From NCBI GenBank assembly GCA_025354385.1, contig JANXMZ010000042.1, positions 1-60,164 of the forward strand: a stretch of 60,164 nucleotides of DNA. Reading direction: 5' to 3'. Origin of the DNA: Bacteroidota bacterium (GTDB lineage: Bacteria > Bacteroidota > Bacteroidia > NS11-12g > UBA955). A program made the translations under genes and the position numbers. The notes below the pieces were generated by a model. It searched no databases. It saw only the letters and a program-made list of their open reading frames with translations, and was not told where the DNA came from. Position 1 is the first letter of the stretch. Each line of letters begins with the position of its first letter. Of this stretch, positions 52,912-60,164 are shown one piece after another.

Positions 52912-53903
52912 GCATTATCTTTTTTCTATTAGTTTTGCTTACAGCTTTTGTTTGGGTTGAAGAAACTGCTTTTAAAATTCCTGATAATTGGCCAAAGCCC
53001 AAGTATGATTTTACGAAAAACCCGCTCTCTGAAAATAAGATTGAATTGGGGCGAATATTATTTTACGATCCTATTTTATCCAAAGACAGCAGCATTTCTT
53101 GTAGCAGTTGTCATTTGCAATACACCGCTTTTACGCACATGGATCATGCCCTTAGTCATGGCATTGGCGACAGCATGGGTACACGCAATGCCCCCGCTTT
53201 AATGAACCTTGCTTGGCATTCTAATTTTATGTGGGATGGTGCCATAAACCATTTAGATGTGCAATCTTTAGCGCCCATTAGCCATCCCGACGAAATGGGT
53301 GAAAACATTGTAAGCGTAGTTTATAAGCTCAATAGGAATAAGAAATACCGCCACCTATTTGCTGCATCTTATCATTTATCCTCTATTACAGGCGAGCAGG
53401 TTTTAAAATCCATTTCCCAATTCATGTTAACTTTGGTGAGCAGCCATTCAAAGTACGATAGCGTTATGCGCAAGCAATCTCTATTTACGAATCAAGAAAA
53501 AAACGGTTATGCTTTGTTTCAAAAAAACTGTTCGAGTTGCCATACGGAACCTTTGTTTAGCAATTTTCAATTCGTCAATAATGGTTTGGCTCTCGACCCC
53601 GATTTGAGAGATTACGGCAGAATGAAAATAAGCGGAGATGCCAAAGACTCTTTGAAATTTAAAATACCCTCTTTAAGAAATATCGAATTTTCTTCCCCAT
53701 ACATGCACGATGGCCGATTCAAAACCTTGAATCAAGTATTGAACCACTATACAAAAGGCATACAAAAAAATAATACTTTGGCGAAAGAACTAGAAACTCC
53801 GATTATTCTAAGTGCAAATGAGAAAGTAGACCTTATTGCTTTTTTAATAACTTTAACAGACAGACAATTTCTATTCAATCCTGCCTATGGGTTTCCTAAA
53901 TAA
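52887..53903 (+). CDS. MauG/MbnH-type diheme cytochrome c peroxidase-like enzyme
   Basis: 338 residues. An N-terminal hydrophobic export segment (about 8-23) leads into the di-heme CCP/MauG fold. The two heme c sites are C72-S-S-C75-H76 and C215-S-S-C218-H219. W116 in FMWDGA lies where MauG has its inter-heme Trp. SLRNIEFSSPYMHDGRFKTL is the second-domain signature, and Tyr288 in LNHYTKG stands where classic peroxidases have the Met ligand and MauG has Tyr. That favours a MauG/MbnH-like role, oxidising a protein Trp, over plain H2O2 removal. It overlaps the MbnP gene by 25 nt, so the pair is almost certainly functional together. Confidence 0.88.
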   Translation: MDSTFQKISIIFFLLVLLTAFVWVEETAFKIPDNWPKPKYDFTKNPLSENKIELGRILFYDPILSKDSSISCSSCHLQYTAFTHMDHALSHGIGDSMGTRNAPALMNLAWHSNFMWDGAINHLDVQSLAPISHPDEMGENIVSVVYKLNRNKKYRHLFAASYHLSSITGEQVLKSISQFMLTLVSSHSKYDSVMRKQSLFTNQEKNGYALFQKNCSSCHTEPLFSNFQFVNNGLALDPDLRDYGRMKISGDAKDSLKFKIPSLRNIEFSSPYMHDGRFKTLNQVLNHYTKGIQKNNTLAKELETPIILSANEKVDLIAFLITLTDRQFLFNPAYGFPK

Positions 53904-53972
53904 AATAGAAGGAGCGCCAGAAAAATAAACGGATATCGTCTAAATAAAAAATAAACACCTCCAATATAACAT

Positions 53973-55331
53973 ATGAAAAAAATTGTTTCAGTATTTAGCT
54001 TAGTAATAATGTTTATTATTACTCATGCGCAAACCAACCCTGCTATTATTAATTGGCTTCAAAATAACAGTATAAAAGGCAGACATTATGTAAGTGGAAA
54101 CTCTACGCCTATTAACGACAATGTTTTGGCAAATGTACAAACAGTTCAATTCTCTAGCAGTTGGGTATATATTAGCACTCAAGGAATTCCTACTTACATG
54201 ACAGGTCCATTTTTAGATGGTAATCCTTCATTGGCCACAGCACAAAATGCAATCTTCAAATTTCCGTTAACCCCTGCACAAAATAATGGTACGCTTACTG
54301 CAACAAATGGTGGCAATATTGGCATTTTTATCAATGGTGTGGCATTGTTTGATTACAGAGATGGTGTTTCATGGAGTAATTCATCAAATGCTTTAAAAGG
54401 CGGACCTTTAATGGGCATGGGCGATGGGGTGTGGAACCGCGATGCAGTTGTTGGAGAAAAGGGTGGATTTGATTGCTCAAAAGGACATCCAGCCATGGGC
54501 AATTACCACCACCACCAAAATCCAAGTGCTTTCAAACTAGACAAAAAAGTGATTTCAACCATTTGTAATTTATACGATGCAGATGGTTTGTATGTTATTG
54601 ATACTACTAAGCATTCTCCTCTCATTGGATTTGCTTATGATGGCTTTCCTATTTATGGTGCTTATGCTTATAAAAATGCAAACGGTACTGGAGGAATTGT
54701 AAGAATGAAATCGAGTTTTTCATTGCGCAATATCACTACAAGAACTACCTATTCCAATGGTGCTTCTGTAACAGCTGGGCCAGCGGTAAATGCAACTTAT
54801 CCTCTAGGCTATTTCAGAGAGGATTACCAATATGATACAACAAGCACGGCAACCCCTGATTATTTAGATGATCACAACGGACGCTTTTGCGTAACACCCG
54901 AATATCCGAATGGTATTTATTGTTATTTTGCAACAGTGGATGCGAATTGGAATTCTGCTTATCCTTATGTTGTTGGTCCCACTTTTTACGGTGTTAAAAA
55001 TGTTTCGAAAGTAACGTCCATATCGGAAACAGTAAGCACCTATACCCCGGCATCCAATATTACATCAACTTTAAAAAAAGAATTAAATATTTCAGTATAT
55101 CCTAATCCTTCAAGTGATTTAATTGCAGTACAAATTGCAGGAATGAATTTGAAAAATTTAAGCATTAGTATATTTGACAATACAGGTCGCTTAATAGAAA
55201 CAACAGTTTTATATCAAGGCAGTACGATTGCCTATTTTGACACACGAAAATATTATAATGGCGAGTACGTGATTAGGATTTCTGACGGCATTAGCATTGT
55301 CAACAAAAAGGTCATTATTGCCAAAGAATAG
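53973..55331 (+). CDS. YHYH-domain protein with T9SS type A sorting tail
   Basis: 452 residues. A signal peptide (1-20, ending THAQ) precedes the YHYH domain (about 40-350), whose marks are GHPAMGNYHHHQNP (171-184) and GFAYDGFPIYGAY (219-231), with DCSKGHPA and DHNGRFC nearby. The function of YHYH proteins is unknown, but the His cluster suggests metal binding. Residues about 370-452 form a T9SS type A domain (ISVYPNPSSDLIAV, IFDNTGRLIE, YYNGEYVIRI, VNKKVIIAKE), so this member is sent to the cell surface. It follows the diheme gene by 69 nt on the same strand. Confidence 0.85.
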   Translation: MKKIVSVFSLVIMFIITHAQTNPAIINWLQNNSIKGRHYVSGNSTPINDNVLANVQTVQFSSSWVYISTQGIPTYMTGPFLDGNPSLATAQNAIFKFPLTPAQNNGTLTATNGGNIGIFINGVALFDYRDGVSWSNSSNALKGGPLMGMGDGVWNRDAVVGEKGGFDCSKGHPAMGNYHHHQNPSAFKLDKKVISTICNLYDADGLYVIDTTKHSPLIGFAYDGFPIYGAYAYKNANGTGGIVRMKSSFSLRNITTRTTYSNGASVTAGPAVNATYPLGYFREDYQYDTTSTATPDYLDDHNGRFCVTPEYPNGIYCYFATVDANWNSAYPYVVGPTFYGVKNVSKVTSISETVSTYTPASNITSTLKKELNISVYPNPSSDLIAVQIAGMNLKNLSISIFDNTGRLIETTVLYQGSTIAYFDTRKYYNGEYVIRISDGISIVNKKVIIAKE

Positions 55332-55389
55332 TCATTTTATCTTCCTCTTTTTTGCAAATTGAATTTCATTGCCTAACTTGCTTTGGTAA

Positions 55390-55809
55390 ATGAAAAAGCT
55401 ACTATTCATCTTAATCGGTTTTGGGGCATCTGTAACACTTAAAGCGGACACCATAGATTATTGTCATGTGTATTTTAATCACGTAAAAAAATGGGAATTT
55501 AATTTGAGTCAAAGAAAAGACATACAATTAAAAATATCTCAACTTAAGAGCAGTGATACCATGGTGGTTTTTTATTTCAATGATAAGCCATGCCATGATT
55601 GTTCAACAACATTTTATTTGGCAGACAAGCAAGGTCATGAGTTGATGAAAAACAGTTCTAATATAAACTCAGATGGAGGCTTTCGCATTGCCATGTCTGA
55701 TTTATTGAAGTTAGGCGATACTGCGGGATTGAAAAACTTTGCGATTTATATTCAAGCCGAAAGCAAGTTGTCAAATAAAATTTTGCTTTTTTCAGTCAGT
55801 ATCCAATAA
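55390..55809 (+). CDS. Small exported protein with a CHDC motif
   Basis: 139 residues. A signal peptide (1-19, LKAD cleavage) is followed by an all-beta-looking domain. Y24-C25-H26 and H31 lie near the mature N-terminus, and P67-C68-H69-D70-C71 is in the middle, a CxxC-type arrangement able to bind metal or form a redox disulfide. I recognise no family. It is the last gene of the metal-response run, 58 nt after the YHYH gene, which hints at a role with the same metal. The evidence for function is only motif and position. Confidence 0.55.
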   Translation: MKKLLFILIGFGASVTLKADTIDYCHVYFNHVKKWEFNLSQRKDIQLKISQLKSSDTMVVFYFNDKPCHDCSTTFYLADKQGHELMKNSSNINSDGGFRIAMSDLLKLGDTAGLKNFAIYIQAESKLSNKILLFSVSIQ

Positions 55810-55828
55810 TTTTATTTAGAACATTATT

Positions 55829-56365
55829 ATGCTTTTTAATAAAAGCTTTTTAATTTTACTTTTTATTGCAATCCTTTTATCCGAAGGCTGTATTTCAGAG
55901 AGAGACCTTTTAAGAAAAAGAGAAATCAATATGACTGCATTTAAAAATGACAGTTTAAATCATGGTTATTCAAATAATTCTGACTTAAATAACTACAACT
56001 TATGGACTAACCTTTATGAATGTAAAACTTTTAAAAAAGATACAACCAATCAGGTTTCTATAACCTCTATTATTCTTAATCTGAAACAAAATCAGCTCAC
56101 AGTAACAGCAATGAATTATGACAAACCGATTAATCAAATACTATTAAAAGGAAAACTTAAGAAGGATTACTTAATCATAAAGCGAAACTTATTTTTAATA
56201 CCAATTCCATTTTTATATTTTCGACATCGAGAAAAAAGAGTATTAATAAGCAATGATGTAAATAATAATTTAATATTACTTTCAGGAAGTGAAGATTTTC
56301 TTTGGATTTTATTTGCTGGAGGTTATAATTCCGTGAGCTTTAATCGGTATTCTAAAATAAAATAG
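55829..56365 (+). CDS. Putative lipoprotein of unknown function
   Basis: 178 residues. The N-terminus has a hydrophobic helix ending LLSEGC21, which fits a lipoprotein signal with a loose lipobox. The rest is beta-rich and Asn/Lys-rich, with a hydrophobic patch (FLIPIPFLYF) near residue 120 and another (FLWILFAGGY) near the end. No family is recognised. It begins 19 nt after the CHDC protein gene, so it may be the end of that operon, but nothing in its sequence points to metals. Confidence 0.5.
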   Translation: MLFNKSFLILLFIAILLSEGCISERDLLRKREINMTAFKNDSLNHGYSNNSDLNNYNLWTNLYECKTFKKDTTNQVSITSIILNLKQNQLTVTAMNYDKPINQILLKGKLKKDYLIIKRNLFLIPIPFLYFRHREKRVLISNDVNNNLILLSGSEDFLWILFAGGYNSVSFNRYSKIK

Positions 56366-56369
56366 CATA

Positions 56370-56759
56370 ATGTTAAAATCCATTCATCACATTGCCATTA
56401 TTTGTTCGGATTACCAGGTTTCCAAAAAATTTTACACGGAGATTCTGGGATTAAAAATACGCCACGAAGTTTACCGTTCTGAAAGGGATTCCTATAAACT
56501 TGATTTGGCTCTGAATGACAACTATGTCATTGAACTTTTTTCATTTCCCAACCCTCCTACCCGCAATAGTCATCCAGAGGCTGCAGGACTGCGACATATT
56601 GCCTTTGAGGTTGAAAATATGGAGACTGCTATTGCACAATTAGCAACCAATGGCATCGCAACAGAAAGTATCAGAACAGATGAGTACACTGGCAAAAGAT
56701 TTACTTTTTTTAAGGACCCTGATTTATTACCCATTGAACTTTACGAAACAAAGTCTTAA
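56370..56759 (+). CDS. VOC-superfamily protein (glyoxalase-like, YaeR type)
   Basis: 129 residues, one vicinal-oxygen-chelate fold of two beta-alpha-beta-beta-beta units: SIHHIAIICSDYQVSKKFYTEILGL, YVIELFSFPNPP, GLRHIAFEVENMETAIAQL, and PDLLPIELYE. The metal ligands expected for the fold are visible: His (HHIAI), Glu in VIELF, His in GLRHIAF and Glu in IELYE. The closest named relatives are YaeR-like proteins of unknown substrate. It acts in the cytoplasm. Confidence 0.88.
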   Translation: MLKSIHHIAIICSDYQVSKKFYTEILGLKIRHEVYRSERDSYKLDLALNDNYVIELFSFPNPPTRNSHPEAAGLRHIAFEVENMETAIAQLATNGIATESIRTDEYTGKRFTFFKDPDLLPIELYETKS

Positions 56760-56764
56760 TTTTG
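56757..56764 (+). promoter_or_regulatory. -7 box within the end of the VOC gene (TAATTTTG)
   Basis: Exact TAnnTTTG match overlapping the VOC stop codon and ending 19 nt before the next ATG at 56784. Confidence 0.35.
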
Positions 56765-56783
56765 ACTAATAAATAAATTACCC

Positions 56784-57080
56784 ATGGCACATCCTACACA
56801 TTACGGTACCGTCACAGAAGCATTGAACGCATTTAAAAGTCAAGGCTACACAACAGATTTTAATTTGGAACAAAATTGCATCGTATGCGGTGAAGAGAAA
56901 TTCGGAGTCGATGAATTTAGTATCATGGATGTTTACCGTTACGAGGGTGATTCCGATCCTGCCGATGAAGCAACAGTATATGCTATAGAATCGAACAATG
57001 GTATTAAAGGGGTATTGGTAACGGGCTTTGGTATATCTTCAGATGAGCATTCAGATGAATTTCTGAAAAAATTACGTTAG
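56784..57080 (+). CDS. Conserved small acidic cytoplasmic protein
   Basis: 98 residues without signal or membrane helix. It resembles a small Bacteroidota family often labelled phosphoribosylpyrophosphate synthetase, a label without real support because the protein is far too short and lacks that enzyme's motifs. Features seen: ALNAFKSQGYTTDFNL, the I-V-C-G-E-E segment, DEFSIMDVYRYEGDSDPADEATVYAIES and a C-terminal DEHSDEFLKKL. The function is unknown. Confidence 0.7.
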   Translation: MAHPTHYGTVTEALNAFKSQGYTTDFNLEQNCIVCGEEKFGVDEFSIMDVYRYEGDSDPADEATVYAIESNNGIKGVLVTGFGISSDEHSDEFLKKLR

Positions 57081-57126
57081 CCACTTTTTACCTTGAAACC
57101 CCCAATTAACTTGTTTAGATTTTTTA

Positions 57127-57157
57127 TTTGAAAAAAGCAGTTTCAAAACTATATTTG
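57127..57157 (+). promoter_or_regulatory. Promoter, TTTG-N19-TATATTTG, leaderless
   Basis: TTTG (57127-57130), exactly 19 nt, then TATATTTG (57150-57157). The box ends 4 nt before the ATG at 57162, so transcription should begin at or within a few bases of the start codon. Confidence 0.65.
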
Positions 57158-57161
57158 TTCT

Positions 57162-58448
57162 ATGAAACAATATTTTACATTTCTTCTATTATTACCTTTT
57201 ATGTTAAAAGCTCAAATGACATTTACGCCTTTTGCTGCAGGTAAAATTCCTTCTGGTTATATTGTAAACAATATCTTTTCGCTCAATCAAGATGAAATTT
57301 GGGCGGGTGCTAGTTCCAATGCTGGCAATCAACAAGCTTATATTTTAAAGACGCACGACAATGGCGCTAACTGGATCGTTTATAAAATTGACTCCAGTCT
57401 TACCGGCTATATGCTCGACCTTTATGTGGTTAACTCTTCGGTAGCATTTGCGGTGTTAGAAGATCAAAGTGGCAATTCCTATAATTACAGAACTTCCGAC
57501 GGTGGTTCGAATTGGAAATTAACAAGCAATACTTATGGCGTTTACGTTCATGCCTACACACCTTCCAATGTTATCATGATGGGGGCCGCCAGCGCTTGGT
57601 ATTCCACCGATAGTTTTAACACCAATACTTCCGTTGCGTGGAACCAAGGTGGACCACCCTCTTTCACTCCCTTTGGTTTTAATGCATTATCAGGCACGCA
57701 ATTACAATTTACTTCAGATTCGGGCGTATTTTTTGGTTATAGCAAAGGTAGCATTGTAAGAACACAGGACAATGGTCACCATTGGAAAGCTTTTCGCACT
57801 ACTTTAGATTCCACAAGTGCTGCTAGCAGTATTGCCAACAGCGGCAATACCATTATTGCATTGAGAAGATATTTAAATAACAAAGGTGGTTTGAGCAGAA
57901 GTGCCGATGGTGGAAAAACATGGGTGAACAAATCAGATTCTGTTCCATCTGCAGCGGGCATCCAAACCATTGCCTCCATTAGTACTAAACCTAATTATTT
58001 TCTAATGGGAGGCTATAATAATATTTTAAAATCTACGGATGGTGGATTGATTTGGAAAAATATCCCTATACCCGGTGCTGTAAAGAGTGCAGGGGTAATT
58101 CATATTGCTGGGGTTAGTAATGCATGGCTAGGTGGCGATATAAGCTCCAATTCGGATGCAGCCTTATATAGAATTGATATAAGGGAAAATCCTTCCTCTG
58201 TTGCTTCATTAAATAATATTGCTTTTAAAATGTATCCTAACCCAAGTTATAATATTGTAAACTTCACAAGTAATTGCGCTGGTTCTTTTTCAATACTGGA
58301 TATGAATGGTAGAACTTTAATGAATAATATTATTGAGAATGGCAGTTCAACTATTGATATTGCACATTTACCAGCAGGTATTTATCTGGTTCACTTTAGC
58401 AACGGCAATGAAACCATTGTGAAAAAATTAGTAAAGTTAGTTGACTAA
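57162..58448 (+). CDS. T9SS type A secreted protein with Asp-box (BNR) beta-propeller repeats
   Basis: 428 residues. A signal peptide (1-18, ending LKAQ) is followed by a propeller with five Asp boxes of the form S/T-x-D-x-G-x-x-W: HDNGANW, SDGGSNW, QDNGHHW, ADGGKTW and TDGGLIW. The sialidase/Ycf48-type fold is suggested, but the sialidase Arg triad and FRIP motif are not obvious, so no enzyme activity is claimed. The last 80 residues are a T9SS type A sorting domain (FKMYPNPSYNIV, ILDMNGRTLM, LPAGIYLVHF, VKKLVKLVD). It has a perfect leaderless promoter upstream. Confidence 0.85.
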   Translation: MKQYFTFLLLLPFMLKAQMTFTPFAAGKIPSGYIVNNIFSLNQDEIWAGASSNAGNQQAYILKTHDNGANWIVYKIDSSLTGYMLDLYVVNSSVAFAVLEDQSGNSYNYRTSDGGSNWKLTSNTYGVYVHAYTPSNVIMMGAASAWYSTDSFNTNTSVAWNQGGPPSFTPFGFNALSGTQLQFTSDSGVFFGYSKGSIVRTQDNGHHWKAFRTTLDSTSAASSIANSGNTIIALRRYLNNKGGLSRSADGGKTWVNKSDSVPSAAGIQTIASISTKPNYFLMGGYNNILKSTDGGLIWKNIPIPGAVKSAGVIHIAGVSNAWLGGDISSNSDAALYRIDIRENPSSVASLNNIAFKMYPNPSYNIVNFTSNCAGSFSILDMNGRTLMNNIIENGSSTIDIAHLPAGIYLVHFSNGNETIVKKLVKLVD

Positions 58449-58452
58449 AAAT

Positions 58453-59814
58453 TTATTTTTTCTGTTTGCTCATTTTTACAATGTAATAAACTGGTGCACC
58501 TATTAACACAATAATTAAACCCGGAAAAGTATAATCAGGTTTATAAATTAACAAATTGACGCTTATAAATGCAGCCATTAATATATATAAAGCAGGTAAA
58601 AAAGGGTAAGCAAATACCTTGTAAGGTCGGGGTGCATCGGGCTTTTTAACTCTTAAAATAAATATCCCAGCCACGGTTAAAATATAAAAAACCAGAACAG
58701 CAAAAACGACGTAATCTAACAAATTGCCATAAGAGCCAGAAAGGGTTAAAATACTGGTCCAGATGGCTTGAATGACAAGCGCAAATTGAGGTGATTGATT
58801 TTTATTTAAAGTGGCGGCACGTTTAAAAAACAGACCATCTTGCGCCATGGCATAGTATACACGCGACCCAGAAAGGGTCATGCCATTGATACAACCAAAA
58901 GTTGAAACCATTACCAAAGCTGCCATAATAAATAGCCCAGCATTGCCGAAAACTGTTTCGGATAAAAGGGTTCCTACCCTGTCATTTTCTGCCACCTGAA
59001 TACCCTCGAATGGAATAACTTTTAAATACACCCAATTAATTGTAAAATAAATGAACATGACAATACCTGTTCCCAAAAGCAAGGAAAGTGGGAGGTTACG
59101 CGCTGGCTTATCTATTTCGCCACCTGTAAAAGTGACATTGTTCCAAGCATCAGAAGAAAAAATAGACCCCACTAATGCCACACAAAAAATGCCCCAATAA
59201 TTATAATTACCAACAGTCTCTGGCAAGGAAAAATTGGGCATCTGTGTAGTATTGGTAAAAGCAAAATACAATCCTGCCACTATCATAAAAACGATGGCCC
59301 CTATTTTAGTAAAAGTGAAAATATTTTGAATTAATGCACCGCTTTTGACATTTCTAAAATTAGAAATCGTGAGTAGCCAAACGATTGCCATTGCCAGTAA
59401 TTGCTGGGAACTCAATTTTAATTGGCCCATTTCTAACAGCACATTTTCTGCGGAGATACTGGGAAAAAACACACCCGAAAATTTAGCGAAAGCAACTCCC
59501 ACTGCGGCAATGGTTCCTGTTTGAATGACGGTAAACAATGTCCAGCCGTAGAGAAAGCCAAACAGTGGCCCATACGCTTCTCGTAAATATACATATTGAC
59601 CACCTGCTTTGGGCATCATGGCGGCTAATTCTCCATAACAAAGTGCTGCCAAAAAGGTGAGAATTGCGGTTACCACCCACGCTAATAGTAGCATTAAGGG
59701 CGAACCTAAATCGCGACTCATGGCGGCAGGTACAATAAAAATACCAGAGCCAATCATGCTGCCGATAATGAGCATGGTGCAATCCAATAAACTCAGTTTT
59801 TTTGTTATAGACAT
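58453..59814 (-). CDS. APC-family amino acid permease
   Basis: 453 residues, twelve membrane helices. The first helix has IIGSMIGSGIFIVPAAMSRDLGSP, the GSGIF unwound substrate site of the APC superfamily, and the second GLY/YGELAAMMPKAGGQYVYLREAYG. It resembles LAT-type (SLC7-like) exchangers or permeases, moving amino acids across the inner membrane; the specificity is not evident. The C-terminal tail is short and basic (KMSKQKK). It converges on the Asp-box gene with 4 nt between stops. Confidence 0.9.
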   Translation of the reverse strand: MSITKKLSLLDCTMLIIGSMIGSGIFIVPAAMSRDLGSPLMLLLAWVVTAILTFLAALCYGELAAMMPKAGGQYVYLREAYGPLFGFLYGWTLFTVIQTGTIAAVGVAFAKFSGVFFPSISAENVLLEMGQLKLSSQQLLAMAIVWLLTISNFRNVKSGALIQNIFTFTKIGAIVFMIVAGLYFAFTNTTQMPNFSLPETVGNYNYWGIFCVALVGSIFSSDAWNNVTFTGGEIDKPARNLPLSLLLGTGIVMFIYFTINWVYLKVIPFEGIQVAENDRVGTLLSETVFGNAGLFIMAALVMVSTFGCINGMTLSGSRVYYAMAQDGLFFKRAATLNKNQSPQFALVIQAIWTSILTLSGSYGNLLDYVVFAVLVFYILTVAGIFILRVKKPDAPRPYKVFAYPFLPALYILMAAFISVNLLIYKPDYTFPGLIIVLIGAPVYYIVKMSKQKK

Positions 59815-59869
59815 GGGTGCAATTATATGTATTAATAGTCAATTAATACGTTATAAATAATGCAAAACA

Positions 59870-60164
59870 GATATAAAAAAACAATCCTGTCCTAAACGAT
59901 TTTGGTCAAGAACATAAGATTCAGATTTTCAGTAAACTTTCACCAAAATAATTCTGTTTTCAGAAAAGAACCCCCTGTATCTGTATTAGAGGTGGTCCGT
60001 TGTTGTCTTCAAAAGGCTTGTCTATCCATTGTTGTAGATTGATTTTAACGAAGATGTTGAGCCTGATAAAAGCAACCAGATTGGATAAGTGCCACTTGTA
60101 TTTTGCCATAGCCTTAAGCGCTTTTAATATCAAGATAGTTATCAATGCAGTCCAAATCTGAATG
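59870..60164 (-). mobile_element. Partial insertion sequence, IS4-type, cut by window edge
   Basis: The right edge holds the 3' end of a minus-strand transposase (stop at 59960) and about 90 nt beyond it that should include the element's end. The other end and any direct repeats lie outside, so the true terminus is not defined. The segment around 59882-59910 (CCTGTCCTAAACG...) is the most likely terminal inverted repeat. Confidence 0.55.
59960..60164 (-). CDS. IS4-family transposase, C-terminal part
   Basis: Partial, open to the right edge; about 68 codons visible. The reading begins IQIWTALITILILKALKAMA and includes KYKWHLSNLVAFIRLNIF then LQQWIDKPFED. This pattern closely follows the C-terminal tail of IS4-type transposases common in Bacteroidota. 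The catalytic DDE residues are outside the window. Whether the copy is intact cannot be judged. Confidence 0.75.
   Translation of the reverse strand, partial: IQIWTALITILILKALKAMAKYKWHLSNLVAFIRLNIFVKINLQQWIDKPFEDNNGPPLIQIQGVLF

Noticed and set aside
52887..53903. Plain cytochrome c peroxidase for H2O2 removal
   Set aside because: Not excluded, but the overlap with MbnP and the Tyr at the usual Met ligand position favour a MauG/MbnH-type role.
1..60164. CRISPR arrays, rRNA and prophage modules
   Set aside because: No regularly spaced repeats, rRNA signatures or phage structural genes were seen; the fibre-like proteins are ordinary Bacteroidota surface proteins.

Overview
The window comes from an AT-rich member of the Bacteroidota, probably an environmental Chitinophagales/Sphingobacteriales-like lineage; rank below phylum is inference. 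The evidence is seven proteins with type IX secretion (T9SS) type A C-terminal sorting domains, two giant PKD proteins with the gliding-motility/type B C-terminal domain, Bacteroidota versions of housekeeping genes, and many promoters of the phylum-specific form TTTG-N17..23-TAnnTTTG. No rRNA, tRNA or CRISPR array was found.

Left part (1-15.7 kb). Three secreted proteins of unknown function (478-3529) face a minus-strand run of an acyl-CoA carboxylase beta subunit, a GT-C membrane glycosyltransferase, a GtrB/DPM1-like family 2 glycosyltransferase and an FAD amine-oxidase-like protein. Then come small T9SS cargo genes (9073-12305), a SNF2 helicase and ribosomal protein S20.

Middle (15.8-34.5 kb). 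This is mostly core metabolism and envelope work: a GT4 glycosyltransferase, an ArnT-like GT39 protein, a PAP2 phosphatase, a START-like protein, an LptF/LptG-type permease, RibBA, a FecCD/FecE-type ABC importer, urocanate hydratase, MurB and an RluA-type pseudouridine synthase. Three secreted or T9SS surface proteins follow (28086-32695). A Crp/Fnr regulator with an FNR-type recognition helix sits beside a perfect FNR-type palindrome in front of a SRPBCC gene.

Right part (34.5-60.2 kb). Two tandem paralogous giant surface proteins (IgGFc-binding-like N-terminus, PKD modules, T9SS type B tail) differ by exactly two PKD modules. After them come OsmC, a first ECF sigma operon, GNAT, GH3 and serine hydrolase genes, MarR, and an SDR oxidoreductase on the minus strand.

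The most interesting locus is 50.7-55.8 kb. It holds an ECF sigma factor, a small single-TM putative anti-sigma factor, a CpxP/Spy/CnrX-like membrane-anchored sensor with a His-rich stretch, an MbnP-family protein, a MauG/MbnH-type diheme enzyme, a YHYH-domain T9SS protein, and a small exported protein with a CHDC motif. Together these look like a self-regulated periplasmic and surface metal (probably copper) response system. The window closes with small conserved genes, an Asp-box repeat T9SS protein, an APC permease and the 3' end of an IS4-type transposase cut by the window edge.
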